Below are positions 26,939 through 33,583 of a DNA stretch of 33,583 nt, in pieces. Below the pieces are notes generated by a model. That model was not told the origin of the DNA. It made no database searches and was given only the letters and a program-made list of their open reading frames with translations. Made by a program: the position numbers and the translations under genes. Origin of the DNA: Streptomyces yangpuensis. GTDB taxonomy: Bacteria > Actinomycetota > Actinomycetes > Streptomycetales > Streptomycetaceae. Position 1 is the stretch's first letter. Each line of letters starts with the position of its first letter. The stretch is from the NCBI RefSeq assembly GCF_001005295.1, contig NZ_LBMK01000003.1:1285221-1318803 (forward strand), read 5' to 3'.

Positions 26939-26955
26939 GCCGGCGCGGCGGCTCA
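26936..26955. terminator. Hairpin shared by the convergent stops of crtU and the next gene
   Basis: TGAGCCG (26936-26942) pairs with CGGCTCA (26949-26955) around a 6-nt loop. The two ends of the stem are the TGA stop codons of crtU and of the opposite gene, so one 20-bp hairpin ends both. Confidence 0.6.
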
Positions 26956-27132
26956 CAAGGTGATCACCCGCACCAGGAAGAAGGCGGCGACGAGAAGAGC
27001 GCCGAGCATGATCAGGAACAGCCAGAAGCGAGGATGTTCCCAGATGCCGCCGTCCGGTCGCTCGCGGTGCGCCTCGGCCGTCGACCCCTCGGCGGCGGGT
27101 GTCTCACCGGGCGGATGCAGGGGCTCAGTCAT
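26953..27132 (-). CDS. Small single-pass membrane protein, DUF6480-like
   Basis: The 59-aa peptide has an N-terminal soluble part with PPGETPAAEGST and a C-terminal transmembrane helix (about 37-56, FWLFLIMLGALLVAAFFLV). The PPGETP-AEGS wording plus a terminal helix resembles streptomycete DUF6480 proteins, whose function is unknown. The ATG at 27132 is preferred over the GTG at 27138, because AGAGGAG upstream is correctly spaced for the ATG. It is convergent with crtU, with 14 bp between the stops. Confidence 0.75.
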   Translation of the reverse strand: MTEPLHPPGETPAAEGSTAEAHRERPDGGIWEHPRFWLFLIMLGALLVAAFFLVRVITL

Positions 27133-27348
27133 GATCACTCCTCTGCGAGTGCGAGATGCATCCCCATGCGATCACGAAAGCCGCTGGGGATGTCATGCCA
27201 TGGCCTCTTCGCTCCTGGCACCGCGTTCGGATGCGCTGCGGTCGGTGAGGGCGGCGGTGGGTGAGGGCAGCGGTGGGTGCGGCCACCGCGGCGATCCGTC
27301 AGCCACGGGCACAGGAAGCGCGGACCGCGCGACGTACGTCCTTGCTTG

Positions 27349-27378
27349 ATAACCATACGGGTCGACCCGTATGGTTAT
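27349..27378. promoter_or_regulatory. 30-bp perfect palindrome: operator overlapping the TetR promoter
   Basis: ATAACCATACGGGTC is followed directly by its exact reverse complement, a 15+15 bp inverted repeat with no spacer. It overlaps a plausible promoter: TTGATA (27346-27351), an 18-bp spacer, then TATGGT (27370-27375). Transcription would begin near 27382, almost on the ATG at 27383. A repressor bound here would cover the promoter, giving direct autoregulation by the adjacent TetR protein. Confidence 0.85.
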
Positions 27379-27382
27379 TGCC

Positions 27383-27970
27383 ATGAGCTCTTCTCCGCCC
27401 TCCAGAGGGCGTCCCAGGGATCCCCGTTCACACGAGGCGATCGTCGGCGCGGTCAGCGAACTGCTGGCCGAGGTCGGCTACGCCGCGACATCGATCGGGG
27501 CAGTGGCCGCCCGTGCCGGTGTCGGCAAGGACACGGTCTACCGTCGGTGGCGGGGCAAACCGGAGCTGGTCTTCGAAGCCGTGTTCACCACCACTGATCT
27601 TGCGCCCACCCCGGACACCGGAACGCTGGCCGGGGATCTGACCGCCCTGCTGCAGGGCCTCGTCGAGGAGTTCGAGGCACCGGCAGCCGCAGCGGCACTT
27701 CCGGGGCTGCTGGCCGACTTCGCCGCCGATCCGGTGCTGAGAACCGGTATCCGCGACCAGTTCCTGGCGCCCTCCAAGCAGCGGCTTGCAGCGGTCTTCG
27801 AGCGCGCTGCGGAGCGCGGCGAGATCGCGTCCGACACGCCCGTGGACCTCGTCCTGGACACGCTGGCCGGAGCCGTGTTCTTCCACATCGGTCTGGTCGG
27901 GGAGAGCCCCGACCCTCAGCTGGCCGGCCGGCTGGCTGCCGTCATAGCCAAAGGAATCGAGATCCGATGA
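27383..27970 (+). CDS. TetR/AcrR-family transcriptional regulator
   Basis: The 195-aa product has an N-terminal TetR helix-turn-helix (ATSIGAVAARAGVGKDTVYRRWRGKPELVF, about residues 32-61) and an all-helical C-terminal ligand domain of the TetR_C type. I place the start at ATG 27383, four codons after the first in-frame ATG (27371). The first ATG lies inside the palindromic operator and -10 region, and the predicted transcript would begin close to 27383, i.e. leaderless. No Shine-Dalgarno is visible for either. Its stop overlaps the start of a membrane protein gene (ATGA), which is its likely co-regulated partner. Confidence 0.92.
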   Translation: MSSSPPSRGRPRDPRSHEAIVGAVSELLAEVGYAATSIGAVAARAGVGKDTVYRRWRGKPELVFEAVFTTTDLAPTPDTGTLAGDLTALLQGLVEEFEAPAAAAALPGLLADFAADPVLRTGIRDQFLAPSKQRLAAVFERAAERGEIASDTPVDLVLDTLAGAVFFHIGLVGESPDPQLAGRLAAVIAKGIEIR

Positions 27971-28347
27971 ACGGCTGGCTCCTCGCAGCGGGCATCACCG
28001 CGTTCGGTGTGGCAGCGGTCCACTTCGCCGCCGGGCATCGGGACGTCGTCCGCCCCCTGCTGTCCGGCGGTCTCGCCGACGAACCCAAGCGGGTCCTTCA
28101 TGCCGTGTGGCACATGGTCAGTGTCGACCTGGTGCTCTCCGCGGCCGTCCTGGTCCACCTCGCCCTCGCGGGCGACCTGCCGGTGACCCGCCCGCTGGGG
28201 TGGTTCGTGGCCGCGCACTTCCTCGCGTACTCGGCCGTCTTCCTCGTCATCACGCTGTCGGTCGGGTGGCGGAAGCCGCTGCTCCGCCTGCCGCAATGGA
28301 TCCTGCTCCTGCCGGTCGCGGTCCTGGCCATGGCGGGCACCGCGTAG
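27967..28347 (+). CDS. Four-helix integral membrane protein, 126 aa
   Basis: Hydrophobic segments at about 4-22, 43-67, 73-95 and 106-124 predict four transmembrane helices. Conserved-looking His residues lie in AVHFAAGHRD and LHAVWHMVSVD. I do not recognise a named family. The ATG overlaps the TetR stop (ATGA), so the two genes are coupled and it is probably under the palindrome's control. It may be the protein the regulator serves, but no transport family signature is seen. Confidence 0.85.
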   Translation: MNGWLLAAGITAFGVAAVHFAAGHRDVVRPLLSGGLADEPKRVLHAVWHMVSVDLVLSAAVLVHLALAGDLPVTRPLGWFVAAHFLAYSAVFLVITLSVGWRKPLLRLPQWILLLPVAVLAMAGTA

Positions 28348-28458
28348 CCGCCGGCCTGGACCGCGCAGGCCTTCTTCACCGCGCACGGACACGTCAGGGG
28401 TGGGTCTGGTCCGGCCGTACCGGTTTCGCCGGCCTCGGCTCATACGGCTTATCCGGCT

Positions 28459-28475
28459 GTCCGGCTCAGCCGGAC
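28459..28475. terminator. Short perfect inverted repeat at the ferredoxin gene end
   Basis: GTCCGGCT, one base, then AGCCGGAC (8-bp arms) spans the ferredoxin stop codon, between convergent genes. With almost no loop it would open to a shorter stem. It is a weak candidate for a shared terminator. Confidence 0.4.
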
Positions 28476-28711
28476 GGGAGCCGGAGCTCTGCGGGGCCAC
28501 CGGTGTCAGGCTCGCTGAGGGTGATCGCCCCGGAGGGGCACATGCCGGTGGCCATGCGGGCGGCCGCGACGTGGGCTGCGGCCGGCTCGGCCCGCAGCAG
28601 GACCACCAGGCCGTCCTCGGTGTCCTGGTCGAAGACGTCCGGGGCGGTCATGGCGCACATCCCGGCGCCGATGCACCGCCCGCGGTCGATGCTCAGGCGA
28701 GCCGTGCTCAT
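28466..28711 (-). CDS. [3Fe-4S] ferredoxin, partner of the adjacent P450
   Basis: The 81-aa ferredoxin has Cys13-x5-Cys19 (RCIGAGMC) and Cys58-Pro (GMCPSGAI). With only these three ligands and an Ala after Cys19, a [3Fe-4S] cluster is expected, as in ferredoxins that serve Streptomyces P450s. Its ATG overlaps the P450 stop codon by four bases (ATGA), so the pair is co-translated and the ferredoxin probably delivers electrons to that P450. No ferredoxin reductase gene is present here. Confidence 0.93.
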   Translation of the reverse strand: MSTARLSIDRGRCIGAGMCAMTAPDVFDQDTEDGLVVLLRAEPAAAHVAAARMATGMCPSGAITLSEPDTGGPAELRLPSG

Positions 28712-29901
28712 TTCGCGTCCCAGGTGACCGGGAGGCTCTTGACGCCGTAGATGTCCGCGCTCTCCGGCCGCAGGCGGACCTCGTCGGCCGGTACGGCCAG
28801 GCGCAGCGTGGGGAAGCGTTCGATCAGGGCGCGGAACGCCACCCGCATCTCCGTACGGGCCAACTGCTGGCCCAGGCACTGGTGGATGCCGTGGCTGAAC
28901 GCCAGGTGCCCTTCGTGCGGCCGCCGGAGGTCCAGGACGTCGGGGTCGGTGAAGCGGGCGGGGTCGCGGTTGGCCGTGTTGAACGACAGGACGACCGTCG
29001 TGCCGGCTTCGATCGTCTGTCCGCCCACCTCGACGTCCTCCAGCGCCGTACGGTGGAAGGTCTTGGCGACACTCAGGTACCGCAGCAGTTCCTCCACCGC
29101 GCCGTCGGTGAGCGAGGGGTCGGCGCGCAGGGCGGCCAGTTGCTCCGGGTTCTGCAGGAGGGCGAAGGTGCCGAGGGACAGCATGTTCGCGGTGGTGTCG
29201 AAACCAGCCGCGAGCAGAATGAGGCTGATCCCTTTCAGTTCCTCATCGGTGAGATCGCTGTCGGTGAGCTCGCTCAGCACGTCGTCGGTGGGGTTCGCGC
29301 GCTTGGCCGCCACCAGCCGGGCGAGGTACTCCTGGGTCGCGGTGTAGGCGGCGATCAGCTCCTCGTCGCTCACCTCCCCACCCATGAACGCGTCGATCTG
29401 CCCCTGGAAGGACGCCCGGTCCTCGTAGGGCACGCCCAGGATCTCGCAGATCACGATGGTGGGGATCGGTTTGGCGAACGCGGTCACCAGGTCCGCCGAA
29501 GTCCCTGCCTTCTCCATGGCGTCGAGGCAGTCGGCGGTGATCTGCTCGATGCGCTCGGTCAGCATCCGCATCCGCCGCACGGTGAACTTGCCCACCAGCG
29601 GCTTGCGGTAGAGGCTGTGCTGAGGATCGTCCATGAGGAGGAACTCGCCGGGCGGCGCCGGAGGGAGCTCGAAGTCGACGACGTTCATCAGCTCCTTGCG
29701 CGAGCTGAACCGCGGGTCGGCCAGGACCGACCTGACCAGGTCGTACCCGGTGATCAGCCAGCCGGGCTTCCCGCCGGGGTGGGTGAAACGGCTGATGGGG
29801 GCGCGCCGTTGGGCGTCGGCCAGCCCAGTCGGCGGATCGAACGGGCAGCCCGGCCGGCGCTCCGTCGGCATCGCCTCGACCGTGTGAACGGACTCGTTCA
29901 T
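28708..29901 (-). CDS. Cytochrome P450 (CYP105-like)
   Basis: The 397-aa bacterial P450 has the I-helix AGFDTT (232-237), the K-helix ExxR (Glu271-Arg274) and the haem loop FSHGIHQCLGQ with ligand Cys342. MDDPQHSLYRKPLVGKFTVRRM matches the B-C region of CYP105-type enzymes. Length is normal. These soluble P450s hydroxylate or otherwise oxidise small molecules; the substrate is unknown. A link with the carotenoid cluster (for example ring hydroxylation) is possible but not shown. AGGAG lies 7 nt before the ATG. A clear promoter with an operator-like repeat is upstream, but no intact adjacent regulator gene. Confidence 0.95.
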   Translation of the reverse strand: MNESVHTVEAMPTERRPGCPFDPPTGLADAQRRAPISRFTHPGGKPGWLITGYDLVRSVLADPRFSSRKELMNVVDFELPPAPPGEFLLMDDPQHSLYRKPLVGKFTVRRMRMLTERIEQITADCLDAMEKAGTSADLVTAFAKPIPTIVICEILGVPYEDRASFQGQIDAFMGGEVSDEELIAAYTATQEYLARLVAAKRANPTDDVLSELTDSDLTDEELKGISLILLAAGFDTTANMLSLGTFALLQNPEQLAALRADPSLTDGAVEELLRYLSVAKTFHRTALEDVEVGGQTIEAGTTVVLSFNTANRDPARFTDPDVLDLRRPHEGHLAFSHGIHQCLGQQLARTEMRVAFRALIERFPTLRLAVPADEVRLRPESADIYGVKSLPVTWDAK

Positions 29902-30609
29902 CGCACGCTCCTCATCTCGCGATATGACGCGTTTGGTGTCCCCCGAAAGCTACGTTGCATTCAGAATGTGGTCAATTCCCGGAACGCATAATCGCAGCTA
30001 GACGGAGGCAAATTGATGCAATGGTCTGCGTTCGAATGCAACAGCGCATTGCAATGAGTGAGAGCGAAGGCAATACTGGCCCCCGCGCGACGCGGGCCGA
30101 GCGGCGGGCGGAACGGCGGGCGACGGGATCGTCGAGCTGGCGGTCAGGTCCGGGATGCCGAGGATGACGGCACGCGTAGGGCGGAGCGTTCCTGGAGCAC
30201 GTCATCCACGACATGCGGGAGTCAGCCGACCGCCGGCGCCCCTCCTCATGTGACGGACTACCGCGCGCCGGGACTACGAGAAAGATCACCCGCACCGGCC
30301 GCGCCACTTCTTCGCCCCGCCCGGACTGCGAAGGGGGTACCGGTGACGGGCATGGCCGAGTGGCCCGGGCGCCGGGATCCCCGCACCACCCGCGAGAGGC
30401 AGCGATATCCGACCTTCACGCGTGAGACCGAGCTGAGCCTTCCGCTGGGGTTCGATGCGGCGATCCTTGCGGCGGGACCTTCACGTCCGTTGACGACAAG
30501 CCCCTAATAGGCTGACGTTTGGTCATACCGGCACATAAGCGCAGTGGTTGTGGATAGCGTCGCCTGCGCACTGCAGACTCCTCTGCCCATCGTCACGCCC
30601 GGAGACCAC
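29902..30609. other. Gene-poor, probably decayed interval
   Basis: The first 170 bp are AT-richer and hold the P450 promoter, plus scattered GAATGCAAC/GTTGCATTC inverted copies (29955-29963 and about 30034-30042) and a perfect CATTGCAATG (about 30049-30058). From about 30056 protein-like stretches appear in changing plus-strand frames: MSESEGNTGPRATRAERRAE, then FLEHVIHDMRESADRR, then DYEKDHPHRPRHFFAPPGLR ending at 30346. That stop overlaps a GTG (30343) opening a 54-codon frame to 30507 with AAGGGGG upstream. This looks like a gene broken by several frameshifts, perhaps a regulator of the P450, but I cannot name it. Confidence 0.4.
29947..29975 (-). promoter_or_regulatory. P450 promoter with inverted repeat in the spacer
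   Basis: On the minus strand TTGACC (29975-29970), a 17-bp spacer and TAGCTT (29952-29947) form a good housekeeping-type promoter reading into the P450 gene. The spacer contains CATTC-T-GAATG, a 5-1-5 inverted repeat, placed where a repressor would block RNA polymerase. GAATGCAAC is repeated in inverted orientation about 75 bp away. Confidence 0.65.
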
Positions 30610-31455
30610 ATGCGCCGCTCCGCCCTTGGCACCGCCACCGTCACCGCCGCCGCCCTGGCAGCAGTCCTTGCCCTCACGTCCTGCTCCAACTCCTCGACCG
30701 GCGCCGCGGACGATGCTTCCCAACCGTCCCCCGCGGGATCCTCCGCAGAGGCCTCCGCCGGGGCGACCGAGCCCGGAGGGGCCACCGCCACCCCGGCGCA
30801 GCCCGCAGACTTCGCCGGTACCGCCCACGTCACCGACGCCGACAACTACACCTTCGACATCACCTACTCCTACCGCACGACCGGCGTGCAGAAGGACACC
30901 ACCAACGACAAACCGGGCTACTCCTCCGCCCTCATCAGGACCAATACGGAGCTGACGGTCACCAACACCACCCCCGGGCGCACCCTGTCCTTCAAGCCTG
31001 TGAGCGGTATCGTGGCGCCCTTCGGCGATCCCCAGCTCCAGGTGCTCGCCTACTTCAACCCGGGCCGTGCCGTGTGCTCCCTCGAAACCGTCAACTCCTT
31101 CCTTGCCACGAAGGAGAAGCCCCAGGCAGGCTGCACCGTCCAGCTCAGCTTCGCCCGCCCCGCCACCACTCTCACCGCCGGCAGCAAGGACACGCCTGAG
31201 GTGTTCAAGGGCCTGCAGAACGGCCAAGGCACGGCCGGCGTGGCAGGCGTGCCCGACGCCCGATGGGCTGCCGTTGAGGCCGAGTTGCGTGCCCCCGACA
31301 ACTTCCTCATTGCGTACGTCGGAGCCGACACCGACCGGTTCAAGAGCTACCTCTGCTCCGAGAAGATGTCCAAGCTCACCCCCTTCGTCGTCAGCGCCAA
31401 GCCTGGCTGCCTCAACCTGAATCCCAGCGCAGTGCGTCAGCCCAAGACCTCCTAG
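30610..31455 (+). CDS. Secreted lipoprotein, 281 aa
   Basis: The N-terminus is a lipoprotein signal with lipobox LTSC (Cys25), followed by a Ser/Ala/Gly/Pro-rich linker to about residue 75. The mature domain from about residue 78 (DFAGTAHVTDADNYTFDITYSYRTT) is beta-rich and has paired cysteines. I do not recognise a named family. The ATG at 30610 has GGAGA about 5 nt upstream; the earlier in-frame GTG would put the signal peptide internally. It stands alone between decayed sequence on both sides. Confidence 0.85.
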   Translation: MRRSALGTATVTAAALAAVLALTSCSNSSTGAADDASQPSPAGSSAEASAGATEPGGATATPAQPADFAGTAHVTDADNYTFDITYSYRTTGVQKDTTNDKPGYSSALIRTNTELTVTNTTPGRTLSFKPVSGIVAPFGDPQLQVLAYFNPGRAVCSLETVNSFLATKEKPQAGCTVQLSFARPATTLTAGSKDTPEVFKGLQNGQGTAGVAGVPDARWAAVEAELRAPDNFLIAYVGADTDRFKSYLCSEKMSKLTPFVVSAKPGCLNLNPSAVRQPKTS

Positions 31456-31620
31456 CGACCCGAGTCCGAGATTCGTTCGTCAGGGTCGGGCAGTTGGCCA
31501 TGATCAAGGGGTGGCGGCCTCGGTGCCCCGGCCCCGCCCGGGAGCAGTCCGGCGGCCTCGCGGCTGCCGGGCACCGGATCTTGCGGTCGTTGTGTATCCG
31601 TCACCGCCCGGCCCGGTCGG

Positions 31621-32205
31621 TCAGGGGCTTGCGTGAAACGTCAGTTGGCGCGCGAACACTGCCTGGACGGTTTCGGAGGCCAGGTCACGCAGCCAGCCAT
31701 GGGCGCGGTCGTCGTCGTAGCGCTGGTGCCACAGCAGGTACAGAGGGACCTCGGGCAGCGGGAGCGGCAGTGGCAGCGTGACCAGGCCGAGCTGGTCCCG
31801 GGTCGCCCGGGTGACCGCGTCCGGGAGGGTGACGACCAGGTCGGTGTCGAGGGCGAGTTGCAGGGTGAAGGCGGCGGTGGGCCCGGCGGCGGCGATGCGT
31901 CGCTCCAGGCCGCGGGCGGTCAGGGCGTCGTCGATCGGGTCGCGCAGGCTTCCGCGTCGCGAAACGGCGAGGTGTTGGGCTGCCGCGTAGCGCTCGATGG
32001 TGAGCGGGCCGTCGGTGAGGGGGTGGCCCGGTCGGACGACGACGACCAGCCGGTCACTGCCGACGAGGCGGTGACGGATGCCGGGGAGCGTCGGAGCGCC
32101 CGCGCTCGATTCGAGGTCGACCTCACCCCGGCGAAGCTCGGCGTCGTCCGTCCCGGGTTCGGCCGACAGGCGCAGCCGGACGCCGGGGTCGCCCGGGAGC
32201 CGTCC
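31621..32205 (-). pseudogene. Headless LysR-type regulator fragment (effector domain only)
   Basis: The minus strand is open for 194 codons with no start codon at its head, directly after an in-frame TGA. The translation fits the LysR substrate-binding domain: AELRRGEVDLESSAGAPTLP, then GIRHRLVGSDRLVVVVRPGH, then GPLTIERYAAAQHLAVSRRG, and ends FARQLTFHASP. Near the end are VTLPDAVTRATRDQLGLVTL and YLLWHQRYDDDRAHGWLR, both typical of the family's C-terminus. The DNA-binding helix-turn-helix and linker (about 100 residues) are missing. It joins, in the same frame, right after the stop of the SnoaL-like gene, suggesting a deletion junction. Confidence 0.8.
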
Positions 32206-32679
32206 TCATGACCGGCCGGACCCGTCGAGGCGTTCCGTGGGACCGGCGAACGAGAGGAAGAGAGTCCGCGTGGTGAGCAGCCAGGTGTCGTCCACCTTGC
32301 GGAAGATGTCTTCGTAGTGCCCCACCTGGACCGGGGGCCGCGGCGGTACGAGGCCCTCGCTGTAGCCGTCGACACGGTACGTGGTGAAGTAGGTGGTGGC
32401 GGAGGCGGTGTCCGCAGAGGTCACGTCGACCAGGATGTTGGTGCAGATGCGGCGTGAGAGTCGGTCTGCGGGCCGGTTGCCGAAGTAGACGCGCAGGGCG
32501 TCGTGACCTGCAATGCGGCGGTCACCGGCGGGCCATTCCCAGGTGCCGTCCGGTGTGAAGAGGTCCGCCACCGAGCCCGGGTCCCCGAGGTCGAGCCGGT
32601 GGACGAACTCGACGACCAGCCGCTCACAAGCCCGCTCGGCGAGCAGGCGCTCCATCGGGTCAAGAGTTTCAGTATTCAT
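32206..32679 (-). CDS. SnoaL/NTF2-like domain protein
   Basis: The 157-aa product has a single SnoaL-like (NTF2-fold) domain: ERACERLVVEFVHRLDLGDP, then VADLFTPDGTWEWPAG, IAGHDALRVYF and YEDIFRKVDDTWLLTTRTLF. Such proteins include cyclases, isomerases and dehydratases of small hydrophobic substrates, and many of unknown role; the reaction cannot be assigned. The ATG at 32679 is preferred over the TTG at 32685. No strong ribosome site is seen. TGAT-N8-ATCA, a weak LysR-like T-N11-A dyad, lies just upstream. The headless LysR fragment follows immediately; such gene pairs are often regulator and target. Confidence 0.88.
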   Translation of the reverse strand: MNTETLDPMERLLAERACERLVVEFVHRLDLGDPGSVADLFTPDGTWEWPAGDRRIAGHDALRVYFGNRPADRLSRRICTNILVDVTSADTASATTYFTTYRVDGYSEGLVPPRPPVQVGHYEDIFRKVDDTWLLTTRTLFLSFAGPTERLDGSGRS

Positions 32680-33038
32680 GATCAACTCATATCAGGTCGC
32701 CCCTGGAAGGGTGGTGGACACCGCCTGCTCCGAGGTTGTGGGCCCTCCCGGCGCGGCCCCGGGCGAGGCCGGAGTGGGCGAGACCCAGGAGCCGTCGAAG
32801 CCGTCCTCGGCCTCGCGCTCCTTACCGCCTGCGGCCTTCCCGGCCCCAGTCGTACGCTGGGCACGCGCCTTCGGCCGGATCGTGCCGCACCGCGCCGCCG
32901 ACCTGCAGGCGCTGAGCGAGCCGGAGGCCGCCCGGGCATCACGGTGGAGAACGCAGATCGGTCTTCCAACAGCAGGTCGGCCGTCGGCTCTGGCCGCACA
33001 TGTGGCCCTCCGTGTCCGCCGGCGTCTCCGCGTTCATT
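32680..33038. other. Interval with a possible gene fragment
   Basis: A plus-strand frame around 32713-32943 has high G/C third positions and a protein-like run, APVVRWARAFGRIVPHRAAD then LQALSEPEAARASRW. Past 32945 the bias is lost and no good start or ribosome site exists. It may be a broken gene. The rest holds nothing I can name. Confidence 0.35.
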
Positions 33039-33497
33039 TCAGGGTGTGGTCCTCGTCGTGTCGTCGAGCCGGTTGACGCGCGACACGTTCTCCCGGTCCT
33101 CGGCGTCCGTGCTCGCCTCGGCGGCGAACCAGGCGTCGAGGATCTCCCCGAGGAGCGGTTCCGAGGTCAGGCGCAGGCTGAGCGCGAGCACGTTGGCGTC
33201 ATTCCAGCGGCGCGCACCGTCCGCGGTGTAGGCGTCCGTGCACAGGGCTGCGCGTACACCGGGAAGCTTGTTCGCCGCGATCGACGCGCCCGTACCGGTC
33301 CAGCAGCATACGACCGCCTGGTCGGCGTTCCCGGCGGCCACGTCGCGGGCCGCCGCCTCCGAGCAGGCTGCCCACTGCGGATCGTCGCCGGGCCTGAGCG
33401 CCCCGTACGTCATCACGTCGTGTCCGCGGTCGCGTAGTTGCCCGAGGAGTGCGCGAGCCACGGGTTCGTCCATGTCCGAGGAAACAGAAATCCGCAT
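33039..33497 (-). CDS. RpiB/LacA/LacB-family sugar-phosphate isomerase
   Basis: The 152-aa product has the RpiB/LacAB fold signature: MRISVSSDMDEPVARALLGQ at the start, VVCCWTGTGASIAANKLPGVRAALC around 62-86 and the RRWNDANVLALSLRL segment. Cys64 or Cys65 lies where RpiB has its catalytic Cys, but a Trp separates it from the TGTG loop, as in many actinobacterial paralogues. Family members interconvert ribose-5-P/ribulose-5-P or galactose-6-P/tagatose-6-P; the substrate here is uncertain. The ATG start has only a weak purine-rich site upstream. Confidence 0.92.
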   Translation of the reverse strand: MRISVSSDMDEPVARALLGQLRDRGHDVMTYGALRPGDDPQWAACSEAAARDVAAGNADQAVVCCWTGTGASIAANKLPGVRAALCTDAYTADGARRWNDANVLALSLRLTSEPLLGEILDAWFAAEASTDAEDRENVSRVNRLDDTTRTTP

Positions 33498-33583
33498 GCC
33501 CCGAGACTAACCAGCCGTGGGAGGACGGTCGCCGCAGGTCGCGGTTCTGGGGGCAGCAGTACCACCAGGCCACCCCCACCCCC

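Noticed and set aside
28348..28458. Possible small gene between the membrane protein and the ferredoxin
   Set aside because: No start with a ribosome site; the sequence consists of CCGGC-type inverted repeats between convergent genes.
33498..33583. Start of another gene at the right edge
   Set aside because: Too short to judge; no clear start, motif or coding bias.

Overview
The window is high-GC DNA with strong G/C third-position bias, GTG/TTG starts, ATGA/GTGA-coupled operons, an SSI-type protease inhibitor, Tat and lipoprotein signals and an isorenieratene-type carotenoid cluster. All of this points to a Streptomyces chromosome, probably an accessory (arm-like) region, because it mixes secreted proteins with gene remnants. 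This assignment is inferred from gene content; no marker gene or RNA gene is present.

Layout. (1) 1-6.6 kb: a likely IS200/IS605-type right end at the very edge, a hypothetical protein, then a loose set of small secreted or membrane proteins: SSI-like subtilisin inhibitor, CAP-domain protein, a 75-aa membrane protein, two hypotheticals and a three-repeat QxW lectin-like protein. They are separated by long, apparently gene-poor gaps. (2) 6.6-12.9 kb: a stress/dormancy-like group with xylulose-5-P/fructose-6-P phosphoketolase, a tandem universal stress protein, a STAS anti-sigma-antagonist, a pyridoxamine-phosphate-oxidase-fold protein and an aldo/keto reductase. Three near-identical GGGACC-N(3-4)-GGCCC sites sit upstream of three of these genes and resemble DevR/DosR (OsdR) boxes. 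Headless or tailless remnants of a LuxR-type response regulator and of a histidine kinase lie among them. (3) 13.2-18.0 kb: a large fusion of a trypsin-like serine protease with an endonuclease I domain, a Tat-exported amidase, and an M1-family lipoprotein metallopeptidase. (4) 18.1-26.9 kb: the carotenoid cluster, two divergent operons. On the minus strand are crtE-crtI-crtB and a Rieske oxygenase, every junction a 4-base overlap; on the plus strand are crtY-crtT-crtU. Together they convert prenyl diphosphates to GGPP, phytoene, lycopene, beta-carotene and then aromatic isorenieratene. (5) 26.9-30 kb: a small DUF6480-like membrane protein, a TetR regulator with a 30-bp perfect palindrome at its own promoter and a coupled membrane protein, and a P450-ferredoxin operon with a well-formed promoter/operator. 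(6) 30-33.6 kb: a decayed stretch, a lipoprotein, a headless LysR fragment, a SnoaL-like protein and an RpiB/LacAB-type isomerase.

The most notable items are the protease-nuclease fusion (possible protease-gated or defence nuclease), the DosR-like regulon whose local two-component system is broken, the intact Rieske oxygenase inside the crt operon, the TetR palindrome with a probable leaderless start, and in-gene tandem repeats in crtE and the phosphoketolase gene.
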